Source: Bacillota bacterium (GTDB taxonomy: Bacteria > Bacillota_I > Bacilli_A > Izemoplasmatales > UBA1188). Taken from it: a stretch of 64,000 nucleotides of DNA. Location: NCBI GenBank assembly GCA_023410715.1, contig JAEYPN010000011.1, positions 1 to 64,000 of the forward strand, in the 5' to 3' direction. Made by a program: the position numbers and the translations under genes. The notes under the pieces were generated by a model. It worked only from the letters and a program-made list of their open reading frames with translations. It was not told the DNA's origin and did not search any database. Positions 44,427 to 52,572 of this stretch are shown in pieces; within the stretch, counting starts at the first letter, position 1; every line of letters starts with the position of its first letter.

Positions 44427-46042
44427 CTATGAATTGCAGTATTTCCTTGGTAATCTGAGACTATATATTCCACATAATATTGGCCAGGAACTAAATAATT
44501 AACGTTTGATTCATCAATATCAATTATACTTGATAAATCGCCATCAACAAAATCCCATGCTACTACTCCAGTTTTATAATTTGGTAATTCATTTTCACCA
44601 TCACCAATAACGTAGGTAAAGTTAAAAGGAATATTATAAAATACTGGTTCATCTTCATCAATAATATAGAGATTCCTTTGAACTTCAATAATATAACCTT
44701 TATCATCAGTAACCTGATATAAAATTACATAATTTTTAAGAACATTATAATTAACATCGTTTACATCATAAATTTTATTATCACTTTTATCAAGAAGCTT
44801 CACGACTATTTTATCGGTTAAATCAACAGTAATATCATCATATTCTTTATAGGCAATAACACCATTTAAATAATCAGGAATATCATAAGAAGCTCGATGA
44901 ATTATATCCTTTATTCCTTCTATTATTGGTGGATAGACATCTAAGATAATCTTTAAATACATCTCTTTATAAGAGGTAATTCCCAAACTATTAGTGACCT
45001 TATAAACGATGTAATAATCGCCAACCTCGTTAATATAGTTTTCAAAGAAATCAAAGATATCTAATAATGTTTCATCATTTTTATGCCTAAAGAATATTTC
45101 CATATGATCAGTAAGTTCTTTATCGACATAATCAAGGGCCCTAATACCTTTAAGTAAATTAATTTCAATATCACCAACATCTAATATTAAATAATCTTTG
45201 ACCCCAGTAATTAAAGGAGTTTCTTTAGAAATGACAATTACTTCACGACCACCTTTAGTACTATATCCATTATCAGAAACAATGTATTCAAGATAATAAA
45301 TTCCTTCAATACTTAGATCAATTCGGCTACTATCAACAATAATTTTCTCTGATATATTTACTCCCATATAGCTATATGCTTCAATATCTTTTATTAAATC
45401 TTTACTATCATATGTATTACCAACAATAAAATATAAAGGATTATCATATCCATAAATCTCAGGGTTTTGGTCTTTTTTTCGTACAGTTACATTAATTGTT
45501 GCTTCACCTTCATTACCATAACCATCAACAATCTTATAGGTTGCTTTATATACTCCAAGCTTGTTTTTGTTAACTTTTGAATCATCAACCAAAATTCTTC
45601 TTTGGCTTGATTTATTATACGTAATATCAACATTATAAATATCATAAGCTCTAATATCAGTTGCAAAATAATTTAATTCTTCATTTCCATCTAAATAATA
45701 TATTAAATCGATATAATTGGTAATGTAGGGATTTCTTAGTTTTACAATAATTTTAATCTTTCCAACAACCTTGCCATTATAAATGTATTTAGCTGTATAG
45801 TTCCCAACTTGATGCCAATCAATACTTGACTCATCAACACTAACTGTTACCTTAGCTTTATTAACGATTCCATAAACTCCATCCAGCAAATTTGGTTTAT
45901 CATCATTAATTGTATAATATATTTCTTTCTTGTTTCCTACTAATTTAAAATCATTTTTGATGAAAATCATTGTTAATATACATGTAATAGTGATTATGGA
46001 AATTCCGATAATTAGAAATATATAACTCTTTTTCATCAGCAT
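44402..46042 (-). CDS. Surface protein with six Ig-like (DUF5011/HYR-type) repeats
   Basis: 546 residues. An N-terminal signal anchor (about 6-28, no lipobox) is followed by six repeats of about 80 residues. Each has a pattern of P-I-G, a strand with a D-x-D or AYD motif, a Gly-Tyr-Y core (GVYKATYKIVD, GQYYVEYIVSDYQGN) and a closing strand. This matches the DUF5011/HYR Ig-like families of bacterial surface proteins. With an uncleaved anchor it would stand as a short stalk outside the membrane. The start ATG has GTGAGG 4 bases upstream; a second in-frame ATG two codons later is possible. It is co-directional with and directly upstream of the giant gene, but has its own terminator. The ligand is unknown. 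Confidence 0.75.
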   Translation of the reverse strand: MLMKKSYIFLIIGISIITITCILTMIFIKNDFKLVGNKKEIYYTINDDKPNLLDGVYGIVNKAKVTVSVDESSIDWHQVGNYTAKYIYNGKVVGKIKIIVKLRNPYITNYIDLIYYLDGNEELNYFATDIRAYDIYNVDITYNKSSQRRILVDDSKVNKNKLGVYKATYKIVDGYGNEGEATINVTVRKKDQNPEIYGYDNPLYFIVGNTYDSKDLIKDIEAYSYMGVNISEKIIVDSSRIDLSIEGIYYLEYIVSDNGYSTKGGREVIVISKETPLITGVKDYLILDVGDIEINLLKGIRALDYVDKELTDHMEIFFRHKNDETLLDIFDFFENYINEVGDYYIVYKVTNSLGITSYKEMYLKIILDVYPPIIEGIKDIIHRASYDIPDYLNGVIAYKEYDDITVDLTDKIVVKLLDKSDNKIYDVNDVNYNVLKNYVILYQVTDDKGYIIEVQRNLYIIDEDEPVFYNIPFNFTYVIGDGENELPNYKTGVVAWDFVDGDLSSIIDIDESNVNYLVPGQYYVEYIVSDYQGNTAIHRVIVDVKQ

Positions 46043-46095
46043 ACAGCCTCACTTTTTAATATTTTTTGACATATTTTCTTGTTTTTTATACTTTT

Positions 46096-46124
46096 ATTAT
46101 ATAACATGTTGCTAATTAAACCAA
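46096..46124 (-). promoter_or_regulatory. Possible promoter of the Ig-like surface protein gene
   Basis: On the minus strand TATAAT (46101-46096) lies 17 bases after a weak -35 TTGGTT (46124-46119), and about 55 bases before the start codon. The -10 is perfect; the -35 matches only its first three bases. Confidence 0.35.
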
Positions 46125-46569
46125 TTATTTTTTATCTATATGTGAATTTTTGTCAATTTACCTAAATATGTCCTGCTATCATAAAAACAGACACAAGGGT
46201 AGGTATTATAGATACTTAATATATAATAATATACACGATCCTATATTTTTAACTAGTCATCAATTAAGCTTCAAGTATTAAAAAAATCACGTCTTTTAAA
46301 CCTTCATTGTTCAAAAAAATTTTAATGTGTTAGATTATGTGCATTTTTTTATATTTATATCTAGAATTACACTACATGTAGAGATGCTAATAAATATAGA
46401 AATGATATCATGCAAACATCTTTTAAAATGAATCAATTGTTTTATTTTAGCAGTTTAATAAAATATATATAATATTACATAAAAAACTTTACTTTAAACA
46501 AACACAGGTTTTCTTCCTGCTTTATAAGTTGAATAACCTTAAAGTAAATGAATGATTATAAGATCAAAC

Positions 46570-46597
46570 AAAAACAAAAAACCGCTACGTATAGCGG
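46570..46597 (-). terminator. Rho-independent terminator
   Basis: On the minus strand the GC-rich stem CCGCTA / TAGCGG with loop TACG is followed by TTTTTTGTTTTT. It faces away from the CPBP protease gene, whose stop codon is about 260 bases upstream, and probably ends that transcript. Confidence 0.8.
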
Positions 46598-46854
46598 AGT
46601 TAAATCTAAAGTTAATTTATATATTGTTAATAAAATATCATTACTGTTAAAGACAATAATAGTAACAACGACAATGACCTTTTTATTAGTATTTTTTCAT
46701 TAGTCATATTTTATTTCTAAACCAATAAAATAATTTATTAAGGCAAATTAATAAATCAATGGCCATTTCATATCTCACTATTTGTAATGTTATCAATTTT
46801 TCACTTGTCAAGATGATATTCATAAAACCATACATTCTAATTACGATTAAAAAA

Positions 46855-47562
46855 TTATCTTACTTTTTTATGAAGATATAGGGCATATCCTCCTGCCACC
46901 ACAATAATAAAAATCGCTGTAATATACTGCCAAGGAATAGACGAGGATTCAGGATTTTCAACTGAAAATTTTGATGTAATATCTATCAAACTATGTGTGA
47001 TGATACATGGAATCAAACTTCCACTCTTATAGAACACCATAACGAATGCAAAGCCTATTGCAATTGCATACAAAATCTGTAAAAAAGTATCTACTGTTGC
47101 GTGACCAGTAAGTAAATTTACAATATGTCCAGCACCAAAAGTCACCGCAGATATTATAATAGCTTGTTTTATGCTGTCTTTCTCAATAGCTTTATACAAA
47201 AGTCCCCTGAATATAATTTCCTCAACATATCCAACCAGTGCCATCGTAATAACTGCAAAAACTTGATGTAACAAATCATAATGCATTGATACACCAAACC
47301 AAAGATTCACTGAAACTAACAGAACAAACGGTATAAAATATAAATATTTCTTTGTATTAGACAAACCGACTAATCCGTATTTTTTTCCAAGTTTGTTCTT
47401 TACAATAAAAAATGTTAACCCCGCCGCAATTGCTAGTAGACCCAATACAGAAAACAAACTTTCATCACCAAAATTATTTCTGATATTGCCCATTACAACA
47501 ACATATATTATTATCCATGTTACTGCAAACCATATTTCGCTTTTATAATATAATTTTTTCAT
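46855..47562 (-). CDS. CPBP family intramembrane metalloprotease
   Basis: I choose ATG 47560-47562 (235 residues), because GGTGG stands 8 bases upstream; a GTG five codons earlier is possible. The protein is a polytopic membrane protein with the CPBP/CAAX protease motifs: EEIIFRG (motif 1, catalytic Glu pair and Arg), FGAGH (motif 2 His) and a late HSLID (motif 3 His). In bacteria this family includes bacteriocin-immunity proteins and proteases of unknown substrate. The coding sequence looks less AT-rich than its surroundings and stands alone between non-coding stretches with its own terminator, which suggests an independently acquired gene. Its substrate cannot be inferred here. Confidence 0.85.
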   Translation of the reverse strand: MKKLYYKSEIWFAVTWIIIYVVVMGNIRNNFGDESLFSVLGLLAIAAGLTFFIVKNKLGKKYGLVGLSNTKKYLYFIPFVLLVSVNLWFGVSMHYDLLHQVFAVITMALVGYVEEIIFRGLLYKAIEKDSIKQAIIISAVTFGAGHIVNLLTGHATVDTFLQILYAIAIGFAFVMVFYKSGSLIPCIITHSLIDITSKFSVENPESSSIPWQYITAIFIIVVAGGYALYLHKKVR

Positions 47563-47603
47563 CTCAAAAACCACCACTTATTTTTAAATTTATACCCTAA
47601 TTA

Positions 47604-47632
47604 ATTTTATTCTTACTTTCTTTTCTATGCAA
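47604..47632 (-). promoter_or_regulatory. Possible promoter of the CPBP gene
   Basis: On the minus strand TTGCAT (47632-47627), a 17-base spacer and TAAAAT (47609-47604) lie about 42 bases before the start codon. The -10 matches at five of six positions, the -35 at three. Confidence 0.35.
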
Positions 47633-47846
47633 CATTATTCGCTTATATATTCACAAATTTAAACTTTCTACCTTTATCTATTGTATCCATAATTACACTA
47701 CTTAATCGCATTTATCACAAATAACATATAATGCAGCCAATACCTTACATTCACTTTGATTAAATTGGTAATTATTGTTAATGTTCTTCTCCAACTATAA
47801 AAAAATTATAGATTATCAAGATAAATCAAGTTAATTATTCACATAT

Positions 47847-48629
47847 TTATTTTTCGTCTAATAATGCTTTAAGACGTTTATAATCCCTAATATTAAGATT
47901 ACCTTTTGATAAAAATGAGCTTCTTGTATTAATAGTATCGATATAATCATCATATTTATTTTCAGCAGTTTCATAATCAAAAACTTTTAGAGTTTTCCAA
48001 TACTTTTGTCCATATATAATGATAACTAGTGGATTGTTTTCTCTTATCAAACATTCTAAATAATCAAATAACGCTTTTTGAGTGGGTAAATATTCATCAT
48101 TTTCCACTCCCAATTCTTTTTTAAGTAAAGATTTAATATTTCCATATTTATCCGATTTAAAATTAGGAGAGTAATATCCAAACAACTCAAATACACCTAT
48201 ATTATCTTCAATTTTTCTCAATTCTTGTTTTTCGCAGAATACACCTTTTAAACGCTTTTTCCACCAATCATTTGATGTTGTTTTATTATTACATTTTAAC
48301 CAATTTATTGTTTTGTCAGCGCTCTCAAGATTATTTATAAAATCCAACTCCATGTTTTGTTGCTCTCCTTTATCTTTTTCATTAAATTCCAAAGCAGGAT
48401 TTAAAGCAAGTATGACGAGTTTGGGATTTACAATGTTCCCCCACCATGGTTGTGGTCTTAGAGAAAAATCAAAATTAATTGCCCCGGTTGATTTGTAATC
48501 TTTATCAAGTTTACATTTAATAACTTTAAAATCCGCTTTTGCAATAAATGGTTTTTTATTTTTATCTTCAAGTACCCAAACATTTAATAATTTCTTTAAT
48601 GCATTTTCCTTGTTTAATATATTTTCCAT
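47847..48629 (-). CDS. Hypothetical protein with a uracil-DNA-glycosylase-like motif
   Basis: 260 residues, soluble, no signal peptide. The segment PWWGNIVNPKLVILALNPA (about 60-80) resembles the first motif of the uracil-DNA-glycosylase superfamily (a hydrophobic strand ending in G/A-L-NP), and a later strand IIIYGQKYWKTL resembles the conserved late strand of that fold. The catalytic residues cannot be assigned with confidence, so the function stays open. AAAGGA precedes the ATG by 8 bases. It stands alone between a CPBP gene and an IS256-like fragment, and two palindromes lie directly upstream. This position is typical of accessory genes. Confidence 0.65.
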   Translation of the reverse strand: MENILNKENALKKLLNVWVLEDKNKKPFIAKADFKVIKCKLDKDYKSTGAINFDFSLRPQPWWGNIVNPKLVILALNPALEFNEKDKGEQQNMELDFINNLESADKTINWLKCNNKTTSNDWWKKRLKGVFCEKQELRKIEDNIGVFELFGYYSPNFKSDKYGNIKSLLKKELGVENDEYLPTQKALFDYLECLIRENNPLVIIIYGQKYWKTLKVFDYETAENKYDDYIDTINTRSSFLSKGNLNIRDYKRLKALLDEK

Positions 48630-48654
48630 ATAGATATCCTTTCTTATGACTTTT

Positions 48655-48680
48655 ACTATATATAGTGAGTTATTGACTCA
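48655..48680. promoter_or_regulatory. Two adjacent palindromes upstream of the UDG-like gene
   Basis: ACTATATATAGT (48655-48666) is a perfect 12-base palindrome. TGAGT-TATTG-ACTCA (48666-48680) is an inverted repeat with a 5-base centre. They lie 26-51 bases before the start codon at 48629, where a -10/-35 region would be, and the second touches the edge of the IS fragment. They may be an operator. Confidence 0.4.
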
Positions 48681-48941
48681 TTAAGTGGAAATAAATACTT
48701 ATTAACGTTCTTTGATTACCCTGAAGCGATTCGATCATCTATCTATACTACTAATCCAATTGAAAGTTTTAATAAACATTTGAAGCGTAAATTCAAATCA
48801 AAGATTCAATTTCCAACTGAAGAATCTTTAGAAAAATATTTAGTTAGTTTAAATTTTAAAGGATCATCAAGAATATTTAAAGGTTTTGGATTAGCTTTAG
48901 GTGAACTCCAACAAAAGCTAATCGATAAATATCAAATATAA
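48675..48941 (+). pseudogene. IS256-family transposase, C-terminal fragment
   Basis: The frame encodes about 88 residues including FFDYPEAIRSSIYTTNPIES, which is the conserved IYTTN-IES signature of IS256/mutator transposases, then FNKHLKRKF and the terminal FKGFGLALGELQQ. An in-frame TGA at 48666-48668 marks the 5' breakpoint. The catalytic core is absent, so the product cannot be active. Confidence 0.85.
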
Positions 48942-49012
48942 AAAGTTTAAAACACTAAGGACTTTAAAATACTTAATTAAAAAGAAAGTACACAAAATTC
49001 TTGACACTACCA
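48675..49012 (+). mobile_element. Truncated IS256-like insertion sequence, right part
   Basis: A 5'-truncated transposase frame (48675-48941) and a 70-base tail ending TTGACACTACC are nearly identical to bases 14-171. The left end and most of the transposase are missing, so the element is dead. It is in the same orientation as the copy at the window start, about 48.8 kb away. Confidence 0.8.
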
Positions 49013-49030
49013 ATAAAAAAAATATATATA
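49001..49030 (+). promoter_or_regulatory. Possible outward promoter at the IS end
   Basis: TTGACA (49001-49006) is the IS terminus. TATATA at 49025-49030 follows after 18 bases (another TATATA at 49023 after 16). It points toward the pectin operon and could add constitutive transcription upstream of the regulated promoter at 49049-49077. Confidence 0.35.
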
Positions 49031-49048
49031 TAATTTACACATTCTATA

Positions 49049-49077
49049 TAGACAGCGTTTTCAAAGTATGCTATAAT
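49049..49077 (+). promoter_or_regulatory. Promoter of the pectin-utilisation operon
   Basis: -35 TAGACA (49049-49054, five of six), a 17-base spacer and a perfect -10 TATAAT (49072-49077) give a predicted start near 49084, about 50 bases before the GTG start of the PL1 gene. It is the best promoter in the window. A cre-type operator covers its -35 and part of the spacer. Confidence 0.75.
49050..49064. promoter_or_regulatory. cre/LacI-type operator overlapping the pectin promoter
   Basis: The minus-strand sequence TTGAAAACGCTGTCT fits the catabolite-responsive element consensus WTGNAANCGNWNNCW at every specified position. Lying over the -35 and spacer, a bound regulator would block RNA polymerase. 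Either CcpA (carbon catabolite repression) or a LacI-family pectin regulator such as KdgR could bind; the sequence alone does not decide. Confidence 0.7.
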
Positions 49078-49135
49078 TTAAATATGACAAACAAAGTATG
49101 TAAATGCGAACTATTTAACGTTTTTGGGAGGATTT

Positions 49136-50668
49136 GTGAAAAAAACAATAGGGGTAATTTTATTTTTTTTATTAGTTTTTACATTATTAGGTTGCGAAAG
49201 AAATAGTTCAAGTATTAAATCCACATTTAAATCATTACCAACAATAACAAAAACAAATGATACCAAAAGTACCTCTTTTTTTACATCAACTAAAAGGCCT
49301 TCTAGTACAACAAAAACATCAACAAGTCCTACTACTATAACTACTCAAGATGAAATTATTTTTGATAAAAAAAGTTTAAATGTTACGGGATTTGCATATG
49401 GAAAAGTAAATGATAGAAATAGTAATGAAATAGTTCAGGTTACCACAGTTAAAGAGTTTGTAGAAGCTATTAAAGATAAATCAACCAAGGCTATTGAAAT
49501 TATGAATGATTTAGATTTTGGTTATAACATTTTAGATGATACGACGAAAAAAGTCTCAACAGAAATCTTACGTTCAGCAAATAAACCTAGTTTACATCCA
49601 ACCCTAATTAAAACTGGAGTTTCTCGCATTCAAATAAAAGATAGAAACGGCTTAACAATTTTTTCAAATGGTGGCTATATGATTAAGCATTTATGTCTAG
49701 CTATTATTCGCTCGAATGATATTGTGATTAGAAATCTATCATTTAGTGAGCTTTGGGAATGGGATGAAGCAACTAAAGGCGATTATGATGTAAAAGACTG
49801 GGACTACATTACACTTGAGTCATGTGATGGAGTTTGGATTGATCATTGTACATTTGCTAAAAGCTACGATGGATTAATTGACTCAAAGGTTGATGACTAT
49901 ACAACCAAAAACGTGACAATTTCATGGTGTAAATTTGATCCAAATATAGATAAGGATTTTATTAAAGAACAGTTTCTAGAAATGGAAAAAAGTAGAGTAA
50001 CTTATACAATGTATGATTACTTAAGGACAATTGGCTTCACTTTAGAAGAAATTGTTAAGATTTCAACACCGCAGAAAAAAGGATTTTTAGTAGGTCAATC
50101 AGAACTTAATGAATTAAACAAAGGTTTAACAATTACTCTAGCATATAATTACTTAGTAGATCTACAAGATAGACTACCAAGACTTAGAGCTGGTAATGCT
50201 CATGTAATTAACTGTTTAAGTGATGCATCAAATGCGCACAGGGCTTACCTTATTTCTAAAAAAGTACAAGTAAGTTCCACATATAAGTTTTCAGTTACTT
50301 CACAAGCAATTGTTACAACAGAAAATGGTTCAGTATTTGCTCAAAATTGCTGGTTTAAAGGAATCGAAACAATTATAAAGAATAATCAAAAATCAGCTAG
50401 TAAACCAGAATATACTGGTAAGGTTAAGATTTTAGATTCTATTTATGAGCTTTCAACAATCTATTTTTTTGGGGGAACTGATACAGTAAATAATTATTTT
50501 AAAATTGGCCCAGCACAAATAAAAGATTTTGATTATATTGATATTTCTTATGATTATATTTTATTTGAAGCTAAGGATTTAGAGGAAGTTTTAATAAACC
50601 AAAAATATCATGCAGGAGTATTAAACAATTCTGATATAAATTGGTTACAAACAGGAGGTTTAAATTGA
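49136..50668 (+). CDS. Pectate lyase, polysaccharide lyase family 1, lipoprotein
   Basis: Start chosen at GTG 49136 after GGGAGGA (49126-49132), giving 510 residues. A lipobox LLGC (Cys20) is followed by a Thr/Ser-rich spacer of about 50 residues and a right-handed beta-helix lyase domain. PL1 signatures are intact: GVWIDHCTF, DGLIDSK, and DRLPRLRAGNAHVINC. The latter carries the catalytic arginine pattern R-x-P-x-x-R (R346, P348, R351, with R346 corresponding to PelC Arg218). The enzyme should cleave polygalacturonate by calcium-dependent beta-elimination on the cell surface. It is the first gene of the operon, directly behind the promoter and cre site, and overlaps the next gene by 4 bases. 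Confidence 0.9.
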   Translation: MKKTIGVILFFLLVFTLLGCERNSSSIKSTFKSLPTITKTNDTKSTSFFTSTKRPSSTTKTSTSPTTITTQDEIIFDKKSLNVTGFAYGKVNDRNSNEIVQVTTVKEFVEAIKDKSTKAIEIMNDLDFGYNILDDTTKKVSTEILRSANKPSLHPTLIKTGVSRIQIKDRNGLTIFSNGGYMIKHLCLAIIRSNDIVIRNLSFSELWEWDEATKGDYDVKDWDYITLESCDGVWIDHCTFAKSYDGLIDSKVDDYTTKNVTISWCKFDPNIDKDFIKEQFLEMEKSRVTYTMYDYLRTIGFTLEEIVKISTPQKKGFLVGQSELNELNKGLTITLAYNYLVDLQDRLPRLRAGNAHVINCLSDASNAHRAYLISKKVQVSSTYKFSVTSQAIVTTENGSVFAQNCWFKGIETIIKNNQKSASKPEYTGKVKILDSIYELSTIYFFGGTDTVNNYFKIGPAQIKDFDYIDISYDYILFEAKDLEEVLINQKYHAGVLNNSDINWLQTGGLN

Positions 50669-52572
50669 AAAAAATATCTGCTTTTCTACTTAGTTTTTTA
50701 CTTGTATTTTTAGTGATTGGTTGTTCAAAAACAACAACAAGTAAAAGTACAATATCGACAACTACTAAGCCAACAACAAAAATATCATCGACAGCGCTTG
50801 AAATTGAAAATGATGAAAAAAGAATGCAAGCTGTAAAGAAACACTTAGATAATATTTTAGCCAATTGCAGAAGTCAAACTAAAAACGTTCCGCTTTTTGC
50901 GGATGGTATTGATACCTTCACTAAAGAACTAGTTAAATGGGCTAATACCGATAAGACATTTTCTACAATATCTAATTATACATCGCAACAAAACTTTATG
51001 AGGACGCTTGTGGCTTATTCTGAGGTTACAGAAGACCCAACTTATAAAGATGCGGCCGTTAAAGCCACTAAATATTTTATGAAGTTTTATCAACATAAGA
51101 ATGGCTTATTTAAATGGGGCGGCCATGAATATGTAAATTTAGAAACACTAGAAGTTGAAGGTCCTGAAAATAAAGGATTAGTTCATGAACTTAAAAACCA
51201 TTATCCATATTATGAATTAATGATTGAAGTGGATAAATCAGCAGTTTTAAGATTTTTAGAACAGACTTGGGCAGCGCACGTTGTTGATTGGAATACGCTT
51301 GATATTAACCGTCATGGTGAAAACACGACAGAAATAACTAAATATGAAACAGCTGAGAAATCAACTAGTATTCTTGTTCGTCCATTACCAAGTAAAAATG
51401 TCGTTGATGTGACAAGAACTGTAACAACAGAATCAAATACTACGGCCTTAATTTTGCCTGAATCACAAGGTTTAACCTTTATTAATGCTGGTAGTGACTT
51501 ATATTATAATGCTTACTTACTTGGAAATTTATCTGGAAATTCTAATGCGACTGCTTGGGGAAAATATTTAGCAACGCAATATAACTTAGCTAGAAATCCG
51601 GTGACAGGGTTACCTGTTTATCAGTTTTCTCAACCACGTCAAAGAGATACAACCGATGATGATTTAGATACAAACTCAAAATATGGAGATAGGGCTAAAA
51701 GACAATTTGAAAGAGATTATGGTGCAGTCGCTTTAGAGGGTAATGCCTTATTTAAAAATATTTCACCAATTATGATTGATAGTATAAACATTAATTTATA
51801 TATTGGTAAGACTTTCAATGATCAAGACTTAATTGACTGGGCTATTGATACAATTAAATGTTACTATAAGTATGCTTTAGTTTATGATAATAATAACATT
51901 ATGAAGTTACTTCCAATGTGGAATGATGGTCAATCAATGTATGGTTATCAATTTACAAAAGATGGCTATTATGGCAATATTGGAACAACAGTAAATTATA
52001 TTTCAACATCAAGTGAATATTTACTTCCAATGGTTAGAGCTTTTAGCTTAAGTGATCAAGATAATGACCTTTGGGAATTAATTAGAGAATTTGCTAAAGG
52101 CTTAGGATATGGCGATTTAGGTGACATTAATGGTAATGGAATTGAATTAATAGATAATCCCGTTGATTTAGCGACACAAAAACCTTTAGCTAGTAGTTAT
52201 GGTGTTATGTCACTTGTTGAACTTTATAATCATACAGGAAGAAATGAATATTTAGCTATGGCAAGAAAGATTGCTGACAATATTGTAACACTTAAATTTA
52301 ACCGTGGTTATTTTGTTAAATCAATTGAATACAGATATTGCAGGATTAATGATAATGAGGCTTTATCTTTAATTTATCTTGATGCGGTAATTAATGGTAA
52401 ATATGATGAAATGCCAGTTTATTTAGCTGACACTGGTTATGTCCATGGCGATTTTTATGATTACAGTCAAGAATATGAAGTTAATGCTATTCAAAATGGG
52501 TATGATACTAGCTATATTTATAATCAAGTAAATTTATTCTATCAGGATTATAAAGACGAAGAAGATGAGTAA
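50665..52572 (+). CDS. Probable pectate lyase, polysaccharide lyase family 2, lipoprotein
   Basis: The start is TTG 50665, 6 bases after AGGAGG (50653-50658) and overlapping the previous stop codon; this gives 635 residues and a clean lipoprotein signal (VIGC, Cys20). A short Thr/Ser-rich spacer precedes a mainly helical catalytic domain with WGGHEY, HELKNHYPYYELM and NRHGEN. H154, E175 and H217 have spacings of 21 and 63 residues, the same as the metal-binding His109, Glu130 and His172 that I recall for Yersinia PL2A. PL2 enzymes cut polygalacturonate with a transition metal rather than calcium. Known members are periplasmic or cytoplasmic, so a lipid-anchored form is unusual. Fold and family are inferred from this pattern and from the neighbouring PL1 gene; an uncharacterised alpha/alpha-barrel lyase or hydrolase is the alternative. 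Confidence 0.7.
   Translation: MKKISAFLLSFLLVFLVIGCSKTTTSKSTISTTTKPTTKISSTALEIENDEKRMQAVKKHLDNILANCRSQTKNVPLFADGIDTFTKELVKWANTDKTFSTISNYTSQQNFMRTLVAYSEVTEDPTYKDAAVKATKYFMKFYQHKNGLFKWGGHEYVNLETLEVEGPENKGLVHELKNHYPYYELMIEVDKSAVLRFLEQTWAAHVVDWNTLDINRHGENTTEITKYETAEKSTSILVRPLPSKNVVDVTRTVTTESNTTALILPESQGLTFINAGSDLYYNAYLLGNLSGNSNATAWGKYLATQYNLARNPVTGLPVYQFSQPRQRDTTDDDLDTNSKYGDRAKRQFERDYGAVALEGNALFKNISPIMIDSININLYIGKTFNDQDLIDWAIDTIKCYYKYALVYDNNNIMKLLPMWNDGQSMYGYQFTKDGYYGNIGTTVNYISTSSEYLLPMVRAFSLSDQDNDLWELIREFAKGLGYGDLGDINGNGIELIDNPVDLATQKPLASSYGVMSLVELYNHTGRNEYLAMARKIADNIVTLKFNRGYFVKSIEYRYCRINDNEALSLIYLDAVINGKYDEMPVYLADTGYVHGDFYDYSQEYEVNAIQNGYDTSYIYNQVNLFYQDYKDEEDE

Larger units (their letters stand above)
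46043..46854. other. Non-coding stretch between the Ig-like gene and the CPBP gene
   Basis: About 810 AT-rich bases without a credible ORF, RNA gene or repeat array. I see only the promoter candidate for the Ig-like gene, one strong hairpin terminator (46570-46597) and a short palindrome CTACATGTAG near 46372. It may be decayed DNA. Confidence 0.6.

Noticed and set aside
46043..46570. Riboswitch or structured RNA in the long gap
   Set aside because: Only a short 10-base palindrome and general AT-richness are visible; no conserved core of a known riboswitch or tRNA.
50571..50864. Minus-strand 97-codon ORF over the PL1/PL2 gene junction
   Set aside because: It is antisense to the lipoprotein signal and Thr-rich spacer of the PL2-like gene; its hydrophobic look comes from that reverse complement.
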